A stretch of 64,000 nucleotides of DNA from Kribbella sp. CA-293567 (GTDB lineage Bacteria; Actinomycetota; Actinomycetes; Propionibacteriales; Kribbellaceae). Shown here piece by piece: positions 61,083 through 64,000 of the stretch; the first letter of the stretch is position 1, and each line of letters starts with the position of its first letter. Below the pieces are notes generated by a model. It saw nothing but the letters and a program-made list of their open reading frames with translations. It did not search any database and was not told the DNA's origin. The stretch spans positions 744,001 through 808,000 of the forward strand of contig NZ_CP114065.1 of NCBI RefSeq assembly GCF_027627575.1, read 5' to 3'. The position numbers and the translations under genes were made by a program.

Positions 61083-63486
61083 AGCGAACTCGATCAGTTG
61101 ACCGGGTGCGGACGGCGCTCGCGCTCTCGAGGGTGAGCGCCTTGGCGGCGAGCGCGGTTGCGGTGGTGAGGTCGGTTCGGCGTAGGCGAGCCTTGATCGT
61201 CGGCACCTGAGGGCCGACCGCGCTCAGCTCGTGGACGCCGAGTCCGGCCAGCAGTACTGCGGCGTCCGGGTCACTCGCCAGGTCGCCGCAGACAGCAACC
61301 TCGACTCCTGCGGGCACGCCGCGCACCACGTGGTCGATCAGCTGCAGCACCGCCGGGTCCAGCCCGTCGGCCAGCCCAGCGACCGCGCTGTTGCCGCGGT
61401 CGGAAGCTGTCGTGTACTGCGTGAGGTCGTTGGTGCCGATGCTGACGAAGTCCAGCCCGGCTGCCAGCGTGGCGATCCGCAGCGCAGCCGCGGGCACCTC
61501 GATCATGATGCCGACCTTCAGCCCCTCAGGCGGATCCAGAGCCTCGAGTTGCTGCAGCGCCCACTCCACCTCCTCAGCGGTCGTGATCATCGGGAACATC
61601 ACTCGAACCGGCGTCTCGGCCGCCACCTGACAGATCGCCTTCAACTGGTCCCGCAACAGCTCCGGCCGCCGCCGGAACACCCTGATCCCACGCTCACCGA
61701 GGAACGGGTTCGCCTCCCGCTCCTGCGGCAGGAAGGCAAGCGGCTTGTCACCGCCGACGTCCCAGGTCCGGATCGTGATCGGCTTCCCGCCGAACGCTGC
61801 CGCGATCGCCCGGAACACCTCGGCCTGCTCCGCGACACTCGGCGCCACCCGCCGCTCGCCGAACAGCACCTCGGTCCGCACCAGGCCGGACCCGTCAGCG
61901 CCGCGGGCATCGACGGCATCCTGCACCGATCCGACATTCGCCAGCACCGCGATGGTCCGCCCGTCGACGGTCACCGCGGGCTGCTCGGCCTCCGCCAGCG
62001 CCGCTTCGCGCTCAGCCGCACGTGCGCGCAGCGCAGTACGCAAGCTTTCGCCGCCGTCCGCCGGCTCGACGACGAACTCGGCCGCCCGCGCATCGAACCC
62101 GACCAACGCACCGGCCGGCACCGCCACGTCACCGATGCCGGTCATCACCGGGATGCCCCGCGATCGCGCCACGATCACCCCGTGCCCGGTCGTCCCAGCA
62201 GCCCGTACGGCGATCCCGACGATCCGCTCGGCATCGACAGCCGCCGCGGTCGCCGCATCAAGCTCCCGTACGACGAGCAGCCCACTCGCGTCCCGCGTCG
62301 TCTCGCTCTTACCGGTCAGCGCGCGCAGTACCCGATCGCGGACGCTCCGCACGTCCTGCGCGCGCTCCCGCTGGTAGGGGTCGTCCAGTTCGTCGAAGCG
62401 GATGGCGACGGCATCCAGCGCCGCCTTCCACGCGGCCGGCGCGCTCTCACCCGACTCGATCGCCTGGAACACCACGTCGAGCGACTCCGCGTCGTCCAGC
62501 AAAGCCAACTGGGCCTCGAAGATCGACGCTTCCTCAGTACCGATCGTCCTGGCCGTCTCGTCCCGCAACCGAGTCAGCTGCTCTTCGGCCGCCCGCCGCG
62601 CATCCTGCGCCCGCTCCCGCTCGACCTCGGCAGCACCCGGCTGGTACCCGCTCAGCTCGACCTCGCCGTCAGCCACGATCGCCACCCCGACCGCAACGTC
62701 AAGCCCAGACCCGCTCTTGCCGGCCAAGACCTGCCCCGCCGTACCAGCCTCCGCGCCACCCACCGCCGGCGCATCATCGAAGCCCCGATCAGCCAGCGCC
62801 CGCAGCGCCGCCACCGCATCGTCCGCCTGCGGCCCACTCGCGCTGATCCTCAGCCGATGGCCCTGCTGAGCGTTGAGCGTCGCCACCAAACTCAGACTGC
62901 CCGCGTTGACCGGCCCTTTCCCGGTGGTCAGATTCGTCAACGTCACCTGAGCATCGAACTGCTGCGCCAGCCGCACGACCTTCGCCGCCGGCCGGGCATG
63001 CAGCCCATGTTCGTTGCTAACAGCAACTTCATCGAAGCTCCCGGACTCCTCCACCGCAGCAGCCTCGGCCACAACAGCATCACCCAGATGATCCTGCTTC
63101 CCAGCCAACCCCCGCGAAGCCTCCGCCAGTACCGCGTCCAGCGTCGCCCCGGTCGAGGCCGTCACCACGGCAGCGACCAGCCCTTCCACCAAAGGCGCAC
63201 TGGACAACTTCACCCGACCGGCGACCTCAGGATCGACGAACTCCAAAGCCATCTCGGCACTCAGCACCGCGCTGCCGAGATCCAGCAGCACCAGCACCCC
63301 GTCCGGACTGTCCGCCGCCGCGATCGCCTCGGCAACCGCCGCGGCATCCGTCCCGAAGGTCGTCTCGTCCAGCCCGGCGGCCACCGCGATCTCCGGTCGA
63401 TTGCCGTCAGCAACCATCTCTGAGGCCAGCCCCACCGCCGCATCGGCCAAGGCCCGGCTGTGCGACACCACCACGATCCCGATCAA
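61075..63486 (-). CDS. dhaM: DhaM-HPr-Enzyme I fusion phosphotransferase
   Basis: An 803-residue three-part protein passing phosphate from PEP to the dihydroxyacetone kinase. Residues 1-135: EIIA-Man-like DhaM with His9 (VVVSHS). Residues about 152-240: HPr with His163 (NEHGLHARPAAKV). Residues about 255-803: Enzyme I with His435 (TTGHGVIVARSRGIP), PEP-site strings EVLFGERRVAPS, FRRRPELLRDQL, GTNDLTQYTTA and the Cys in VAVCGDLASDP. All phosphorylation sites are intact, so it can form a self-contained chain PEP-EI-HPr-DhaM. It follows dhaL by 4 bases on the same strand. Confidence 0.95.
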   Translation of the reverse strand: MIGIVVVSHSRALADAAVGLASEMVADGNRPEIAVAAGLDETTFGTDAAAVAEAIAAADSPDGVLVLLDLGSAVLSAEMALEFVDPEVAGRVKLSSAPLVEGLVAAVVTASTGATLDAVLAEASRGLAGKQDHLGDAVVAEAAAVEESGSFDEVAVSNEHGLHARPAAKVVRLAQQFDAQVTLTNLTTGKGPVNAGSLSLVATLNAQQGHRLRISASGPQADDAVAALRALADRGFDDAPAVGGAEAGTAGQVLAGKSGSGLDVAVGVAIVADGEVELSGYQPGAAEVERERAQDARRAAEEQLTRLRDETARTIGTEEASIFEAQLALLDDAESLDVVFQAIESGESAPAAWKAALDAVAIRFDELDDPYQRERAQDVRSVRDRVLRALTGKSETTRDASGLLVVRELDAATAAAVDAERIVGIAVRAAGTTGHGVIVARSRGIPVMTGIGDVAVPAGALVGFDARAAEFVVEPADGGESLRTALRARAAEREAALAEAEQPAVTVDGRTIAVLANVGSVQDAVDARGADGSGLVRTEVLFGERRVAPSVAEQAEVFRAIAAAFGGKPITIRTWDVGGDKPLAFLPQEREANPFLGERGIRVFRRRPELLRDQLKAICQVAAETPVRVMFPMITTAEEVEWALQQLEALDPPEGLKVGIMIEVPAAALRIATLAAGLDFVSIGTNDLTQYTTASDRGNSAVAGLADGLDPAVLQLIDHVVRGVPAGVEVAVCGDLASDPDAAVLLAGLGVHELSAVGPQVPTIKARLRRTDLTTATALAAKALTLESASAVRTRSTDRVRFS

Positions 63487-63490
63487 AGGA

Positions 63491-64000
63491 TCATGCCAGC
63501 GTGCGTGCGGCCGACTCCAGTAGCAGAGTCGTGCTGGTGGCGCCCGGATCCTGATGCCCCGCGCTGCGCTCGCCGAGGTAGCTCGCCCGGCCCTTCCGCG
63601 CGACCAGTGGCGTCGTGGCGTCGCGCCCCTTCGCCGCAGCCTCCGCCGCGGCAGTCAGAGCCCCACCAAGGTCGGCGCCGCTCGCGACGGCAGCGTCGTA
63701 CGCCTCCAGTGCCGGCGCCCAGGCGTCGTACATCGTCTTGTCGCCGAGTTCCGCCTTGCCGCGCGCAAGAATGCCGCCGACGCCTGCCTTCAGCGCCTCG
63801 CCGACGGTCGCGGGCGTGACTTCGACCCCGGCCAACGCAGTACCGAAGCGCAGCAGGAACGTGCCGTACAACGGTCCGCTCGCCCCACCGACCTTGCTGA
63901 CCAGCGTCATTCCGGCCTTCTTCAGCAACTCGTCGACCGACTCGAAGCTGCTCTCGTCCAGTACGGCGACGACGGCGGCGAACCCGCGATCCATATTGCT
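63491..64000 (-). CDS. dhaL: Dihydroxyacetone kinase ADP-binding subunit DhaL (5' end outside window)
   Basis: About 170 C-terminal residues. DhaL holds ADP, which is rephosphorylated by DhaM to let DhaK phosphorylate dihydroxyacetone. The visible start SNMDRGFAAV is the end of the GDADHGxNM nucleotide motif, whose aspartates lie beyond position 64000; then KVGGASGPLYGTFLLRFG and the LVARKGRASYLGERSAGHQDPGA motif are family-typical. The Met at 63994 is therefore internal, not the start. dhaK is expected just beyond the window. Confidence 0.95.
   Translation of the reverse strand, partial: SNMDRGFAAVVAVLDESSFESVDELLKKAGMTLVSKVGGASGPLYGTFLLRFGTALAGVEVTPATVGEALKAGVGGILARGKAELGDKTMYDAWAPALEAYDAAVASGADLGGALTAAAEAAAKGRDATTPLVARKGRASYLGERSAGHQDPGATSTTLLLESAARTLA

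Noticed and set aside
61231..63423. 730-codon frame opposite the DhaM-HPr-EI gene
   Set aside because: Antisense shadow; His/Arg/Gln-rich with no recognisable domain.

Overview
The window is about 64 kb of very GC-rich, densely coded DNA from a filamentous-type actinobacterium. Pointers are the strong GC bias at third codon positions, SigE-family and ECF sigma factors paired with one-pass membrane proteins, DUF3151/DUF1707 proteins, a GntR regulator with ACTGGTC half-sites, an iron box of the DmdR/IdeR type and many apparently leaderless genes. A Kribbella-like member of the Propionibacteriales is my best guess, but that is inference. I saw no rRNA, tRNA, CRISPR array, insertion sequence or prophage.

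Layout. 1-2.7 kb: a sigma factor with the start of its membrane partner, a small unknown gene and a GH13 enzyme. 2.8-5.9 kb: an amino-sugar SIS protein, its divergent GntR regulator and class II fructose-bisphosphate aldolase. 6-12.7 kb: a frameshifted luciferase-like oxidoreductase, two nuclease-like proteins, DUF3151, a 2-phosphosulfolactate phosphatase homologue, an MFS exporter and an AraC/VOC divergent pair. 13.2-17 kb: purA, a membrane Ser/Thr kinase and a DUF1330 protein. 17.1-24.5 kb: secreted carbohydrate enzymes (SGNH esterase, GH105, alginate-lyase family), a methyltransferase and an SDR/TetR pair. 24.5-28.5 kb: ferric-siderophore uptake and release genes under an iron box. 28.5-30.6 kb: a membrane protein, an FKBP and an alpha/beta hydrolase. 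30.8-36.2 kb: a solitary 1800-residue modular polyketide-synthase-like gene. 36.3-39.5 kb: a UgpBAE-like sugar or glycerol-phosphate ABC cassette without ATPase.

39.6-56.1 kb is a broken-up purine region: purD, purB, then a membrane glycosyltransferase cluster, a TetR/FAD-monooxygenase pair running into purC, a DedA-like protein, a deletion remnant of an ABC exporter next to its PadR regulator, then purS-purQ-(membrane phosphatase-like gene)-purL with overlapping starts. 56.2-61 kb holds small housekeeping and hypothetical genes and a second sigma/membrane-partner pair. 61-64 kb ends in a dihydroxyacetone-kinase phosphotransfer locus: a DhaM-HPr-Enzyme I fusion and the truncated start of dhaL.

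The item most worth attention is the PKS-like protein. It is one intact frame, but the ketosynthase has lost both catalytic histidines and over 100 residues through several in-frame contractions. The acyltransferase has Asn for its catalytic His, the dehydratase and ketoreductase carry changes at signature residues, and the AT-DH linker is a repetitive acidic tract. Three direct repeats spaced exactly 21 bp lie upstream. It may be a repurposed, non-elongating scaffold or carrier, or a slowly decaying gene.
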